A stretch of 64,000 bases of DNA from Acinetobacter sp. WCHAc010034 (GCF_001696615.3 NZ_CP032279.1:1922001-1986000), one strand, 5' to 3'. Positions 1 to 8,690 are shown, counted from the first letter of the stretch. Made by a program: numbers and translations. Notes: generated by a model from the sequence alone, not told the origin.

Positions 1-121
1 CTTCAAAAGGGACGCCAAGCTGCTTGAGCATATTGGCAGTGTGTTCCAGAGTTGCCCAATCAGATTGGGACCCCATGATGATTCCAACTAGGGGAGCGTC
101 TTGTGCAGCGGCCGCATTCAT
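1..121 (-). CDS. purE: PurE, N5-carboxyaminoimidazole ribonucleotide mutase (5' part only)
   Basis: Only the first 40 residues are in the window; the gene runs off the left edge. Reading the minus strand from the ATG at 119-121 gives a short Ala-rich start followed by [17 protein letters not shown]. The GSQSDW signature (residues 17-22) is the phosphate/substrate-binding loop of class I PurE. The family converts N5-CAIR to CAIR in de novo purine synthesis in the cytoplasm. No partner gene (purK) can be seen because of the window edge. The rest of the protein is unseen, but the N-terminal motif is diagnostic. Confidence 0.9.
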   Translation of the reverse strand, partial: MNAAAAQDAPLVGIIMGSQSDWATLEHTANMLKQLGVPFE

Positions 122-394
122 TGCAAATATTCCAGAGATTAGATGAGGAAAGAAAAATCTCGACGAAAGCCAGGCTTTAGAAGAGCCGATATTATAGACC
201 GTTTTTTCATCCCGCCAAAATTTAACAGATGCAGGCGGGCGTTATTTTCAGTATTTTTTCGGGAAATAGAAAAAGTTTCCCTAAAATATCCGGCAGCCCC
301 GGCTGCGGCCTGCAGCGGGCGGCCATCCGGCCATTCCGTCAGACAGCAGGATAATGCCCAAGAGGCGTCCGGCGCGGGGAGGACGCAGCCAGGG

Positions 395-733
395 CTACTG
401 GCTTCTGAAGACAAAGTACACGCAGCCGATCAGGCACAGCCCCGCCCAGACATAGTCCAGCTTAAACGGCTGCTTGAACAGAAAGATCATAAACGGCACA
501 AACACCAGCAGCGTCACCGCTTCCTGAGTGATTTTCATCTGGCCGACTGACCAGCCTTGGGCCGCCAGCAGGCGCGTGGCCGGAATCATAAAGCTGTATT
601 CCAGCAGGGCAATCAGCCAGCCGAATAAAATGGCCTGCCACAGCGGCGCGCCATGCAGGAATTTCAAATGGCCGTACCACGCCAAAGTCATAAAGCAGTT
701 GGAAATAATCAGCAGCATTAAGGGCAGGGACAT
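395..733 (-). CDS. DMT-family small membrane protein (DUF486-like)
   Basis: This is a 112-residue, very hydrophobic protein with about four membrane segments, which is the size and pattern of the DUF486/DMT (drug/metabolite transporter-like) single-domain family. I chose the ATG at 731-733 (MSLPLMLLIISNCFMTLAWYG) because an AGAGAAAG ribosome site lies about 8 bases upstream. A longer in-frame reading from a TTG at 754 is possible but puts a charged stretch before the first membrane segment. The substrate is unknown. It stands alone between purE and mpl and is transcribed away from mpl. Confidence 0.72.
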   Translation of the reverse strand: MSLPLMLLIISNCFMTLAWYGHLKFLHGAPLWQAILFGWLIALLEYSFMIPATRLLAAQGWSVGQMKITQEAVTLLVFVPFMIFLFKQPFKLDYVWAGLCLIGCVYFVFRSQ

Positions 734-988
734 GGCGGCGCTTTCTCTTATCAAACCGCGCTTATTTTACGGTTTTCTTTTTAAATTGCATGCTGTTTAT
801 GCTGCGGATTAGCTCATGCAAGGCCGGCCGGAGCGCCCGGAAAAAAATGCTTTTAAAACGCCGGCAGCGATACAAGAAAAACTATCTTTTCAGCTATAGC
901 CTTGCTATCGTTGCTGGCAAATTGAATCAATCACGACAGCACCACAACAGTGAAGTGATGTGTCTATAAACGCAGTGGAGTTAAGCGT

Positions 989-2356
989 ATGCATCTGCAT
1001 ATTTTGGGTATTTGCGGCACTTTTATGGGCTCTTTGGCGCTGCTGGCCCGCGATCTTGGACATAAAGTCACCGGCTCAGATCAGAACGTTTATCCTCCGA
1101 TGTCAACCCAGCTGGAAAATGCCGGCATTGGCTTAATGCAGGGCTATGACCGCAGCCACCTGCAGCCGCATCCGGATCTGGTGATTGTCGGCAATGCCAT
1201 GAAGCGCGGCATTGATGCAGTGGAATACATGCTGAATGAAGGCCTGCCGTATATTTCCGGCCCGCAGTTTCTGGCGGACCATGTGCTGCAGGGCAAGCAC
1301 GTTTTAGGCGTGGCCGGCACGCACGGCAAAACCACCACCACCACCATGCTGGCCTGGGTGCTGGATCAGGCTGGCTTAAACCCGGGCTTTTTAATCGGCG
1401 GCGTGCCGCTGGGCTTCAGTGAAAGCGCGCGCATGGGCGGCGGCAAATACTTCTGCGTTGAAGCGGACGAATATGATTCCGCCTTCTTTGACAAGCGCTC
1501 CAAGTTCGTGCATTACCGCCCGAAGACCGCCATTTTAAACAACCTTGAATTTGACCATGCCGACATTTTTGATGATCTGGCGGCGATTCAGAAGCAGTTC
1601 CATCATCTGGTGCGCACCATTCCAAGCGAAGGCCGGATTATTGCGCCGGTTACCGAAACCCATATTGATGAAGTGCTGGAGATGGGCTGCTGGACGCCTG
1701 CAGTGCGCACTTCGCTGCAAGCCAACAGCGCGGCGGAATTCCACGCCGAACAGCTGGCTGCAGACGGCTCGCACTTTAAAGTGCTGCAGCGCGGCGCAGT
1801 CAAAGGCGAAGTGCAATGGAGCATGACCGGGCAGCATTCTGTGGCCAATGCTTTGGCAGCCATCGCCGCCGCGGAGCATGTTGGCGTGCCTGTTGAAGCC
1901 GCCTGCGCAGCGCTGTCGAATTTTGGCGGGGTCAAGCGCCGCATGGAGCTGCTGGGCACAGTCAAGGGCATTGAAGTCTATGATGACTTTGCGCATCACC
2001 CAACCGCAATTGACACCACGCTGGAAGGCGCGCGCAAGCGCTTAGGCCAGCGCAAGCTTTGGGCGATTATTGAACCGCGCTCCAACACCATGCGCATGGG
2101 CAGCCATAAAGACGGCTTGGCGCATTCTGCGCGCCTGGCGGATGAAGTGATCTGGTATCAGCCTGAAGGCCTGGATTGGGACCTGCAGCCGGTAATTGAA
2201 GCTGCACCCAACAAGGCGGTAGTTGCGCGTACGCTGGATGACATTATTCAGGCCGTCACTGCGGAAGCAGGCGAGGGCGATGCCGTGGTGATTATGTCAA
2301 ACGGCGGCTTTGGCGGGCTGCATCAGAAACTGATTGCAGCGCTGAAAGCAGAATAA
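989..2356 (+). CDS. mpl: Mpl, UDP-MurNAc : L-Ala-gamma-D-Glu-meso-DAP ligase
   Basis: This 455-residue protein reads as the murein-tripeptide recycling ligase. It attaches the tripeptide recovered from cell-wall turnover to UDP-N-acetylmuramic acid using ATP, in the cytoplasm. The N-terminal nucleotide-binding segment MHLHILGICGTFMGSLA is typical of Mpl rather than MurC. The Mur-ligase ATP loop GTHGKTTT is at residues 110-117, and the DDFAHHPTA motif of the C-terminal domain is near residue 331. The start is an ATG preceded by GTGGAGTTAAG. A strong terminator follows 15 bases after the stop. Length is normal for the family. Confidence 0.96.
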   Translation: MHLHILGICGTFMGSLALLARDLGHKVTGSDQNVYPPMSTQLENAGIGLMQGYDRSHLQPHPDLVIVGNAMKRGIDAVEYMLNEGLPYISGPQFLADHVLQGKHVLGVAGTHGKTTTTTMLAWVLDQAGLNPGFLIGGVPLGFSESARMGGGKYFCVEADEYDSAFFDKRSKFVHYRPKTAILNNLEFDHADIFDDLAAIQKQFHHLVRTIPSEGRIIAPVTETHIDEVLEMGCWTPAVRTSLQANSAAEFHAEQLAADGSHFKVLQRGAVKGEVQWSMTGQHSVANALAAIAAAEHVGVPVEAACAALSNFGGVKRRMELLGTVKGIEVYDDFAHHPTAIDTTLEGARKRLGQRKLWAIIEPRSNTMRMGSHKDGLAHSARLADEVIWYQPEGLDWDLQPVIEAAPNKAVVARTLDDIIQAVTAEAGEGDAVVIMSNGGFGGLHQKLIAALKAE

Positions 2357-2370
2357 ACCGCACCTAACTA

Positions 2371-2402
2371 GAAAAAACCCGCAAATCAAATTGCGGGTTT
2401 TT
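2371..2402 (+). terminator. Intrinsic terminator after mpl (bidirectional)
   Basis: CCCGCAA and TTGCGGG form a 7-bp stem around a short loop, flanked by A6 on the left and T6 on the right. It can serve mpl on the plus strand and the converging unknown gene on the minus strand. Confidence 0.88.
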
Positions 2403-2404
2403 TC

Positions 2405-3322
2405 TTATATCAAAATTTTATGAACATGTGCTTTCCATGATTCGTCATGAATAATTCTCTCCAAATATAAAGCTCCAGAAATTATTTCAGTTTTAGACAG
2501 CTTTGATAAATCTTCCCACTTCTTAAGTTCAAAAACATAAGTTGCATTATTAAGATTCTCACTTTCTAAAACAGATAATCCTTTTTTGGGAAAGTTATAA
2601 ACTACATACCCCTTATAACCACCAAACCCAACAGCAATTTCATCTGGCTCATAGTTATTAATTGTAGACATTCTTCGTTCAACTACGGGACGAATCGAAG
2701 CTTTTAATTTTGGCGATAAAGATTTCTTTATAGCTTCTTCGATTTCTAATTTTGTCCCTTTAGATAAAATGATCCAATCAACAAAGCGTACTTTTGCTGG
2801 TAACGCAACAAAGCCATCTTGAGCAGCAACATGAATATCCAATTCACTGCCAAACAGCTCCAAAGCCAAATTCACTTTGTGAAGAAAAATATCATCACTA
2901 TCAAGTGGATCCATTTTTATAAAAAAATATTTTTCACTTTCATACTCTAAAACTAATACAGCAATATTTTGTGCTTGAATTAATTCGCGTGGATAACGTT
3001 CATATGTTCTAGTCACAAAATCTGAAACTGTTGTGCGACTATCTCTACCATCAAACTGGGATTTCGTTGTCCAAAAGCTACGAGTAACTTTCTCTTTTGG
3101 TAAATCCCTACGTACCAATTCTCTCCCATCAGCATTTCGGATACTAAAGCGTCCCACTTTATTTGGTAAAAAACTTTCCCCATGTAACCATTCTTATTTA
3201 TCTGAAATACTTAAAATACGGTCTGTCTTTAAAGCAGATAACTTAATCCCCAGTAAAAAATCCCTTCCAAATTGAGAAAGACTACTTGGAACTTTTCTAA
3301 ATGACTTTTGCTTAAATTTCAT
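2405..3322 (-). pseudogene. AT-rich unknown gene interrupted by one in-frame stop
   Basis: Reading the minus strand from the ATG at 3320-3322 gives 42 basic residues (MKFKQKSFRKVPSSLSQ...SISDK), then TAA at 3194-3196, and then the same frame stays open for about 265 more codons to a stop at 2405. A GTG at 3155-3157 could restart translation and give a 250-residue product. Because both halves lie in one frame with a single stop between them, I read this as a roughly 305-residue gene broken by a point nonsense mutation. No domain was recognised. The gene is clearly more AT-rich than mpl, which suggests transfer. A downstream fragment translated on its own cannot be excluded. Confidence 0.6.
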
Positions 3323-3424
3323 AAATTTTCCAACCAAATAAAAGTTTATTTTTTATTCAATTTGGTGGTCTATAATTTAATTCAAGTCATTATTTAAATT
3401 AAAAAATAATGACTTATTATTTTA

Positions 3425-3703
3425 TTAAGCCGCCACATCGGCAAAGCTTTCATCGCGCTTGAACATCACTTCAACATAAGTGCAGGTCGGCACAATTTTC
3501 AGCTGCTTTTCACGCGCAAACCCGGCCAGCACATCCAGCAGCTCGCGCGCGGCGCCCTGGCCGCGCAGGGAATCATCCACCCAGGTATGATTGGCTTCAA
3601 TCTGCTCCCCGCCATTCCAGATGTAGCTGATTTCCGCGACACGCCGGCCTGAAGCGTCGGCTTTAAAGAATGCTCCGGTTTTTCCGTTATCTGAATGCTG
3701 CAT
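3425..3703 (-). CDS. Mini-GNAT N-acetyltransferase (YjdJ/COG2388-like)
   Basis: This 92-residue protein has the compact GNAT fold of the COG2388 family: a beta hairpin carrying AEISYIWN, then the acetyl-CoA-binding turn SLRGQGAARELLD and a final strand KIVPTCTYVEVMF. The physiological substrate of these small enzymes is not known. I start at the ATG at 3701-3703 because GAGGAG sits 6 bases upstream; the ATG at 3709 would lie directly on that ribosome site. A paralogue is encoded at 4045-4326 in the same direction. Confidence 0.78.
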   Translation of the reverse strand: MQHSDNGKTGAFFKADASGRRVAEISYIWNGGEQIEANHTWVDDSLRGQGAARELLDVLAGFAREKQLKIVPTCTYVEVMFKRDESFADVAA

Positions 3704-3885
3704 CGCCATCTCCTCAATACTCCTATTGCCCCAGCTTCACGCTGCAGCATGATTTAAATATAAAACTTTGTTATATCAGAAGTTTGAAAAATACCCAATT
3801 TCAGGGATAGCAGCGCAGGCCGCTAAGCACTAAATTTCATAGCATCAAAACCTGACTTCTGTATTTTATTCTGCTGGGGGATTGT

Positions 3886-3969
3886 ATGGATATTTACCTG
3901 ATTGCTGTGCTGTTTTTACTGCTGATCGCGCTGCTGCTCGGCATCTCAATGTATAAATCACGCTTCTGA
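3886..3969 (+). CDS. Candidate 27-aa single-span membrane peptide (KdpF-like)
   Basis: An ATG at 3886 with GGGGGA five bases upstream opens a 27-codon frame, MDIYLIAVLFLLLIALLLGI then SMYKSRF. It is one uninterrupted hydrophobic span followed by a basic tail, the architecture of KdpF-type or other small membrane peptides. It lies alone between two minus-strand GNAT genes and no kdpABC follows. A hairpin sits just after the stop at 3974-3993. It is too short to prove as a gene from sequence alone. Confidence 0.45.
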   Translation: MDIYLIAVLFLLLIALLLGISMYKSRF

Positions 3970-3973
3970 TCCT

Positions 3974-3993
3974 GCCGGATCCGCTGATCCGGC
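3974..3993 (+). repeat. 8-bp perfect inverted repeat
   Basis: GCCGGATC - CGCT - GATCCGGC. There is no T-run after it, so it is a hairpin or possible processing/stop structure for the small peptide gene rather than a classical terminator. Confidence 0.5.
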
Positions 3994-4044
3994 GCGGATG
4001 CCCTGCAACCCGGCTGCCCTGACAGATTAAAGGCTTTTTTGCAT

Positions 4045-4326
4045 TTAGACTAAAACATCCCGGATAGACGCATCCTTGGCAAATACAGATTTGGCAAAGG
4101 GGCATAGGGGAATAATTTTGACTTGCCGGCGGCGCGCAAACTGCACAGCCGCATCCAGCAGGCGCCGCCCTGCGCCTTGCCCGCGCAAAGCGTCGCTGAC
4201 ATCGGTATGATCAATAATAAATTTATCCGTTCCCGCCCATGAATAGGTCATTTCCGCTAAGCGCTTATGCTTCCGCTCAATGAAAAATGCGCCTTTTTTG
4301 CCGTTATCATCCTGCTGCACAATCAT
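4045..4326 (-). CDS. Mini-GNAT N-acetyltransferase, paralogue of 3425-3703
   Basis: This 93-residue protein matches its neighbour at 3425-3703 through the whole length: NGKKGAFF, AEMTYSWAG, the acetyl-CoA loop ALRGQGAGRRLLD and KIIPLCPF. The start at 4324-4326 (MIVQQDDNGKK) is supported by AGGAGG about 9 bases upstream; an upstream in-frame ATG at 4398 has no comparable site. The pair looks like a local duplication, later separated by the small peptide gene. Substrate unknown. Confidence 0.76.
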   Translation of the reverse strand: MIVQQDDNGKKGAFFIERKHKRLAEMTYSWAGTDKFIIDHTDVSDALRGQGAGRRLLDAAVQFARRRQVKIIPLCPFAKSVFAKDASIRDVLV

Positions 4327-4547
4327 TTTTCCGGCCTCCTGATCATTATTTTTTAAAGCTCCCGCATTTGTTGTATTGAATTCCGCCGGCCGCATCAATA
4401 GCGCTTAACAATTCATCACCATGTTTTCAATACAAGCGCCGGTTTTATTCATCGGATGCGCTGATAAAAATACGGCGGCCGGATTGCTTATTGGCTAAAA
4501 ATCTGCCATGCTTCAGGCATATTTGGACAGCGTCCAAAGCAGAATTT

Positions 4548-4692
4548 AGCTGAACAAGGGGAGTAGCCTCCTCCAAGCGCTTTGCCCAAGCCGGGTAAAT
4601 GCGTGTCAGAATATCGTCATTACACTTTGCAAAAAGTCGGTATCTGAGCATTGATCATCATCCAGATGGCAATGTAGGCAAGACCTTGATCA
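4548..4692 (+). promoter_or_regulatory. yybP-ykoY manganese riboswitch upstream of the TerC/Alx gene
   Basis: The conserved elements of the yybP-ykoY motif appear in order: CAAGGGGAGTAGC at 4555, ATCGTCATTAC near 4612, and GGCAAGACCTTG ending at 4688. CAAGG (4555-4559) pairs with CCTTG (4684-4688) to close helix P1. In other bacteria this RNA binds Mn2+ and controls Mn exporters, including the TerC-family gene alx, which is exactly what follows here. The region is non-coding on both strands. Confidence 0.82.
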
Positions 4693-4741
4693 TGTTGTTA
4701 CAGATGTTTTTATTCATCTGGCAGCAGGTCAGGGTTTTTTT
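4683..4741 (+). terminator. Riboswitch expression platform with competing terminator
   Basis: ACCTTGA (4683-4689), which contains the 3' strand of riboswitch helix P1, can instead pair with TCAGGGT (4729-4735). That encloses a CAGATG/CATCTG hairpin and is followed by T7. A second choice is CATCTGGCA (4715-4723) with TGCCAGATG (4751-4759), which ends one base before the GGAGGA ribosome site. Formation of P1 with Mn2+ would therefore prevent the terminator. The pairing is seen; the mechanism is inferred. Confidence 0.6.
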
Positions 4742-4771
4742 ATGGCCGGTTGCCAGATGTGGAGGATTCAC

Positions 4772-5737
4772 ATGGAAACTATCGGCACATTGTGGCTGTA
4801 TGCAGCATTCTTCGGATTAGTCACCGTTATGCTGATCATCGACTTTTTAGGCTTTAAGCAAAACAAGGGCCAGGAAGTCAAAGTTAAAACCGCTGCCTAC
4901 TGGAGCATCGCCTGGGTTTCAGTCGCGACCTTATTCGGCGGCGCGCTCTGGCTGTACCTGCAGCAGACCGCTGGCGCGGCGGTGGCCAACACCAAAGTCA
5001 TGGAGTACTTTGCCGGCTACCTGCTGGAAAAATCCCTTGCGGTTGACAACGTCTTTGTCTGGCTGATGATTTTCGCAGCCTTTGCAATTCCGCCTGCGCT
5101 GCAGCGCAAGCTGCTGCTGTACGGCGTGCTGGGCGCGATTGTGCTGCGCACCGTCTTTATTTTCATCGGCGCATGGTTCGTGCAGGAATTTTCCTGGGTG
5201 CTGTACATCTTCGGCGCGTTCCTGGTGTATACCGGCTTCAAATTCCTGAAAGGCCAGGATGATGAAGAGAAGAACCTTGAAGATATGGCCATTCTGAAAT
5301 GGCTGCGCAAGCACATGCGCATTACCCCGCAAATGCATGGCGATAAATTCTTTGTGCGCCAGAATGGCATGCTGTGGGCTACACCGCTGTTTCTGGTGCT
5401 GATTTTAGTTGAAGCATCCGACGTGATTTTCGCCGTGGATTCCATTCCGGCTATTTTCGCCGTGACCAGCGACCCGTTCATTGTCCTGACCGCAAACTTA
5501 ATGGCGATTTTAGGCCTGCGCGCAATGTTCTTCCTGCTGTCCGGCGCTGCCTCTAAAATGCATTACCTGCCGTATGGCCTAGGCATCATCCTGCTGTTCA
5601 TCGGCTTTAAAATGCTGATGCTGGATGTGTTCCATATGCCGATCTGGATTTCACTGAGCTTTATTGTACTGGTGCTGAGCATTACCGCATGGCTGTCGAT
5701 CCGCCACAGCAGAAAGCACCATGAAACCACGCTCTAA
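4772..5737 (+). CDS. TerC/Alx-family membrane protein, probable Mn2+ exporter
   Basis: This 321-residue integral membrane protein has about nine hydrophobic segments. Acidic residues within them include IIDFLG near the N-terminus, LEKSLAVDNVFVW and LVEASDVIFAVDSIPA, the hallmark motifs of the TerC family. Alx-type members export manganese. The start METIGTLWLY at 4772 has GGAGGA 5 bases upstream. The upstream manganese riboswitch supports a metal-export role over tellurite resistance, since no other ter genes are present. A charged cytoplasmic loop (KGQDDEEKNLED) lies in the middle, as in Alx. Confidence 0.88.
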   Translation: METIGTLWLYAAFFGLVTVMLIIDFLGFKQNKGQEVKVKTAAYWSIAWVSVATLFGGALWLYLQQTAGAAVANTKVMEYFAGYLLEKSLAVDNVFVWLMIFAAFAIPPALQRKLLLYGVLGAIVLRTVFIFIGAWFVQEFSWVLYIFGAFLVYTGFKFLKGQDDEEKNLEDMAILKWLRKHMRITPQMHGDKFFVRQNGMLWATPLFLVLILVEASDVIFAVDSIPAIFAVTSDPFIVLTANLMAILGLRAMFFLLSGAASKMHYLPYGLGIILLFIGFKMLMLDVFHMPIWISLSFIVLVLSITAWLSIRHSRKHHETTL

Positions 5738-5788
5738 GCTGTAAATGGCAAGGCGCTGTAAAATTTGCAGCGCGATGGCATTAAAGCT

Positions 5789-6424
5789 TTAGTCCGCAAA
5801 AGCCTTCCTGAATGGAAGGCTTTTTTGCCGGCGGCGGTAAAAAAATGCCGGCGCCAGTTTCAGTTTTGGCCATTTATCTAAAAAGCCTTTGGAACGGGCT
5901 CTGTCCAAAAATACAGCGCAGCTGACCAAAGCCGGATTCCATCTTAAGCGCAGCTGAAACAGGTCCGCCAAGCCCAAAGGGGCCAGTATCTGCAAATTCC
6001 CCTGCGCATCCAAGCGCACAGCCACAGCGGTTGCAGTTTCAGGCCATAAAGAGACGGCATGGAAAATTGAACGCAGCGGCTGAATCGATACTCCATTTTC
6101 CAGCCGGTACCAGCGGTGCACCAGCGCCTGATTGACCACATCCCACGCAATGCCGGGAAAAGCATGCTTCAGCCGCTGCTGCAGCTGCGCCGCGCGCGGC
6201 CCGTCATCCTGCGCATCATAAAAAATCACATCAATTTCCGTCTGCTCCAGCGCATAGCGCTGGCCATGCAAATGCGCCCAAACACTATTGCGGATCACGC
6301 CCGCAGCCAGATAGGCCTGCGGCTCCAAGGCTGCCAACTGCCGCAGGATGCGCATGCATTGCGGATCAGCAGCGATCAGCCGCCGCAGCCGGCTTGCATA
6401 TCCCGCCGATTCAAGCGTACTCAT
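5789..6424 (-). CDS. Nucleotidyltransferase family protein (DUF925 / NTP_transf_6-like)
   Basis: This 211-residue protein has AAGVIRNSVWAHLHG near residue 40, followed by TEIDVIFYDA and, later, APLGLADLFQLRLRWNP. This is the pattern of the COG3575/DUF925 nucleotidyltransferase-fold family, where the E-x-D pair is the presumed metal ligand. The biological substrate is unknown. I start at the ATG at 6422-6424 (MSTLESAGYASRL); a TTG three codons upstream is the alternative. It converges on the TerC gene and its 3' end contains that gene's terminator. Confidence 0.75.
   Translation of the reverse strand: MSTLESAGYASRLRRLIAADPQCMRILRQLAALEPQAYLAAGVIRNSVWAHLHGQRYALEQTEIDVIFYDAQDDGPRAAQLQQRLKHAFPGIAWDVVNQALVHRWYRLENGVSIQPLRSIFHAVSLWPETATAVAVRLDAQGNLQILAPLGLADLFQLRLRWNPALVSCAVFLDRARSKGFLDKWPKLKLAPAFFYRRRQKSLPFRKAFAD
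5801..5826 (+). terminator. Terminator after the TerC gene, inside the 3' end of the converging gene
   Basis: AGCCTTCC - TGAAT - GGAAGGCT followed by T6. It serves the TerC gene and at the same time encodes the last residues (SLPFRKA) of the minus-strand gene ending at 5789. Confidence 0.88.
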
Positions 6425-6610
6425 GCTGTTCAATCACCGGCTCATCTCTGCTGTATTTTACAAGCGCTGCCGAATCCGCTGCATGCCTTTGTTCTGCAAT
6501 GCAGTTTATCTCAGAACCGGCATTGAACTGCAGTCAAAAGCGCATCAGGCATGCCCAAATTCAGCTTATACGGTACAATCAACCGAAAAAATTCAAAATG
6601 CAGGTTTTCA

Positions 6611-7942
6611 ATGTCTTCTGTAGTTGCTACGACGGCGGTCCGCGGCCGCTTCCTCGATATTCAGAATACGGTTGCCCAAGCGCGTGAAATTCACGACCAA
6701 GTGCGCTATGTAGAAGATGGTTTGCTGATTGCCGAACACGGCAAAATCAGATGGTTCGGCGACTGGCAAAGCGGGCAGGCGCATCTGCCGGACGGCGTGC
6801 AGGTGAAGCATTATCCCGGCCAGCTGATTGTTCCGGGCTTTATCGACACCCATATTCATTTTCCCCAGACCGAGATGATCGGCGCTTACGGCGAACAGCT
6901 GCTGGAATGGCTCAACACCTATACCTTTCCGACTGAAATGCAGTTTGCCGATCCGGCCTATGCGCAGAAAATTGCGCAGTTTTTTGTGCAGGAGCTACTG
7001 AAAAACGGCACCACGACCGCGCTGGTGTTCTGCACCGTGCATCCGCAGTCGGTCGACGCGCTGTTTGAAGCAGCCGAACAGCATCAAATGCGCCTGATTG
7101 CCGGCAAAGTGCTGATGGACCGCAATGCGCCTGAAGGCTTATGCGACAGCGCGGACAGCGCCTACAGCGACTCCCGGCAGCTGATTGAGAAATGGCACGG
7201 CAAAGGGCGCAATCTGTATGCGATTACCCCGCGCTTTGCGCCGACCTCTACGCCTGAGCAGCTGGCGCGGGCAGGGCAGCTGAAAGCGGAATATCCGGAT
7301 GTGTATGTGCATACCCATCTCAGTGAAAACAAAAACGAAATTGCCTGGGTCAAGGAGCTGTTCCCTGAACAGCAGGGCTATCTGGATGTCTACCGCCATT
7401 ACGGCCTGACCGGCGCCAAGTCGGTGTTTGCGCATTGCGTGCATCTCGAAGAGGATGAATGGGACTGCATGCATGAAACCGGCTCCGCCATCGCTTTCTG
7501 CCCGACCTCCAACCTGTTTCTGGGCAGCGGCTTATTTCCGTTGAAGAAAACCTGGGAAAAGCAGGTCAAGGTCGGCTTCGGCACCGACATTGGCGCGGGC
7601 ACATCGTTCAGCCAGCTGCAGACCATTCAGGAAGCCTACAAAGTGCAGCAGCTGCAGGGCGACAAGCTGTCGGCATTTGAGGCGCTGTACCATGCCACGC
7701 TTGGCGGCGCCAAAGCGCTGGATCTGGACGGCAAGCTGGGCAACTTCAACCCGGGCAAAGAAGCCGACTTTGCGGTGCTGGACCTGCAGCCGACCGCCCT
7801 GCAGCAGCTGCGCCAGTCGCGCGCCAAAGGCCTGGAAGATGCGCTGTTCGCGCTGATGATGATGGGCGATGACCGCAATATTCACAGCACCTATGTATAC
7901 GGACAGCTGGCCTATGCCAAGCCGCAGGCCGGCGCGCAATAA
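6611..7942 (+). CDS. guaD: Guanine deaminase
   Basis: This is a 443-residue amidohydrolase that deaminates guanine to xanthine in purine salvage. Zinc-binding motifs are visible in order: FIDTHIHFPQTE (His81 and His83), VHTHLSENKNE, VFAHCVHL and GFGTDIGAG with the catalytic Asp. The N-terminus MSSVVATTAVRGRFLDI matches the family start, so I use the ATG at 6611 rather than an in-frame ATG 60 bases earlier. It lies just upstream of hpt; both are purine-salvage genes but are separated by a terminator. Confidence 0.93.
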   Translation: MSSVVATTAVRGRFLDIQNTVAQAREIHDQVRYVEDGLLIAEHGKIRWFGDWQSGQAHLPDGVQVKHYPGQLIVPGFIDTHIHFPQTEMIGAYGEQLLEWLNTYTFPTEMQFADPAYAQKIAQFFVQELLKNGTTTALVFCTVHPQSVDALFEAAEQHQMRLIAGKVLMDRNAPEGLCDSADSAYSDSRQLIEKWHGKGRNLYAITPRFAPTSTPEQLARAGQLKAEYPDVYVHTHLSENKNEIAWVKELFPEQQGYLDVYRHYGLTGAKSVFAHCVHLEEDEWDCMHETGSAIAFCPTSNLFLGSGLFPLKKTWEKQVKVGFGTDIGAGTSFSQLQTIQEAYKVQQLQGDKLSAFEALYHATLGGAKALDLDGKLGNFNPGKEADFAVLDLQPTALQQLRQSRAKGLEDALFALMMMGDDRNIHSTYVYGQLAYAKPQAGAQ

Positions 7943-8059
7943 GGCCCCGCAGGCAGGGCAGGGCGCCGCCGCGCTGCCCCTGCAAAGCGCGGTGATTACA
8001 TTTTCAACGGCAAAAAAGATGCATCCCCAATCAAGTTGTATTAAAATCGGGCCATCTTT

Positions 8060-8087
8060 AAAGGTGTTGCCAGTCAACACCTTTTTT
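8060..8087 (+). terminator. Terminator between guaD and hpt
   Basis: AAAGGTGTTG - CCAGT - CAACACCTTT, a perfect 10-bp stem with a T-run. It lies only about 32 bases before the hpt start, so it could also act as an attenuator for hpt. Confidence 0.85.
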
Positions 8088-8119
8088 ATTTTTTGATTTG
8101 CTTTTTTAGGTATCTACCC

Positions 8120-8647
8120 ATGACTGTTCAAATGAGCGTATTGATTTCCACTGAAGAAATTCAAGCGAAAGTAAAAGAGCTTGGCGCCATCATTGATGCG
8201 CACTATGCCGGAAGCGGCAAAGAACTGGTGCTGATTGGCCTGCTCCGCGGCTCGGTCATTTTCATGGCGGATTTATGCCGCGCCATTGCCAAAACGCACG
8301 AACTCGACTTCATGACCGTTTCCAGCTACGGCGGCGGCACGGTTTCCAGCCGTGATGTGAAAATCCTGAAAGACCTGGACGGCGACATCCGCGGCAAAGA
8401 CGTGCTGGTGGTGGAAGATATTATTGACTCCGGCAATACGCTCAGCAAAGTGCTGGAAATCCTGCAGACCCGCGGCCCGAACTCGATTGAGCTGTGCACG
8501 CTGGTCAGCAAGCCTTCGCGCCGTGAAATTGCGCTGAATGTGCGTTTCCTCGGCTTTGAAGTCGAGGACAAATTCATTGTCGGCTACGGCCTGGACTACG
8601 ACCAGAAATACCGCCACCTGCCGTTTATCGGTGAAATCGGCCTCTAA
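8120..8647 (+). CDS. hpt: Hypoxanthine phosphoribosyltransferase
   Basis: This 175-residue type I PRTase salvages hypoxanthine (and guanine) with PRPP in the cytoplasm. The PRPP-binding loop [13 protein letters not shown] is at residues 97-109, [13 protein letters not shown] is the N-terminal pyrophosphate loop, and the flexible loop SYGGGTVSS precedes it. The start [14 protein letters not shown] at 8120 has AGGTA upstream; a longer reading from 8093 would overlap the leader terminator region. A strong terminator follows. Confidence 0.94.
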   Translation: MTVQMSVLISTEEIQAKVKELGAIIDAHYAGSGKELVLIGLLRGSVIFMADLCRAIAKTHELDFMTVSSYGGGTVSSRDVKILKDLDGDIRGKDVLVVEDIIDSGNTLSKVLEILQTRGPNSIELCTLVSKPSRREIALNVRFLGFEVEDKFIVGYGLDYDQKYRHLPFIGEIGL

Positions 8648-8665
8648 GGCAGTCCAGATGCCTGA

Positions 8666-8690
8666 AAGCGGCCGCAGGCCGCTTTTTTTT
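8666..8690 (+). terminator. Terminator after hpt
   Basis: AAGCGGCC - GCA - GGCCGCTT followed by T8. Confidence 0.92.

Noticed and set aside
4445..4651. A 68-codon minus-strand frame before the TerC gene
   Set aside because: Much of it is the complement of the manganese riboswitch.
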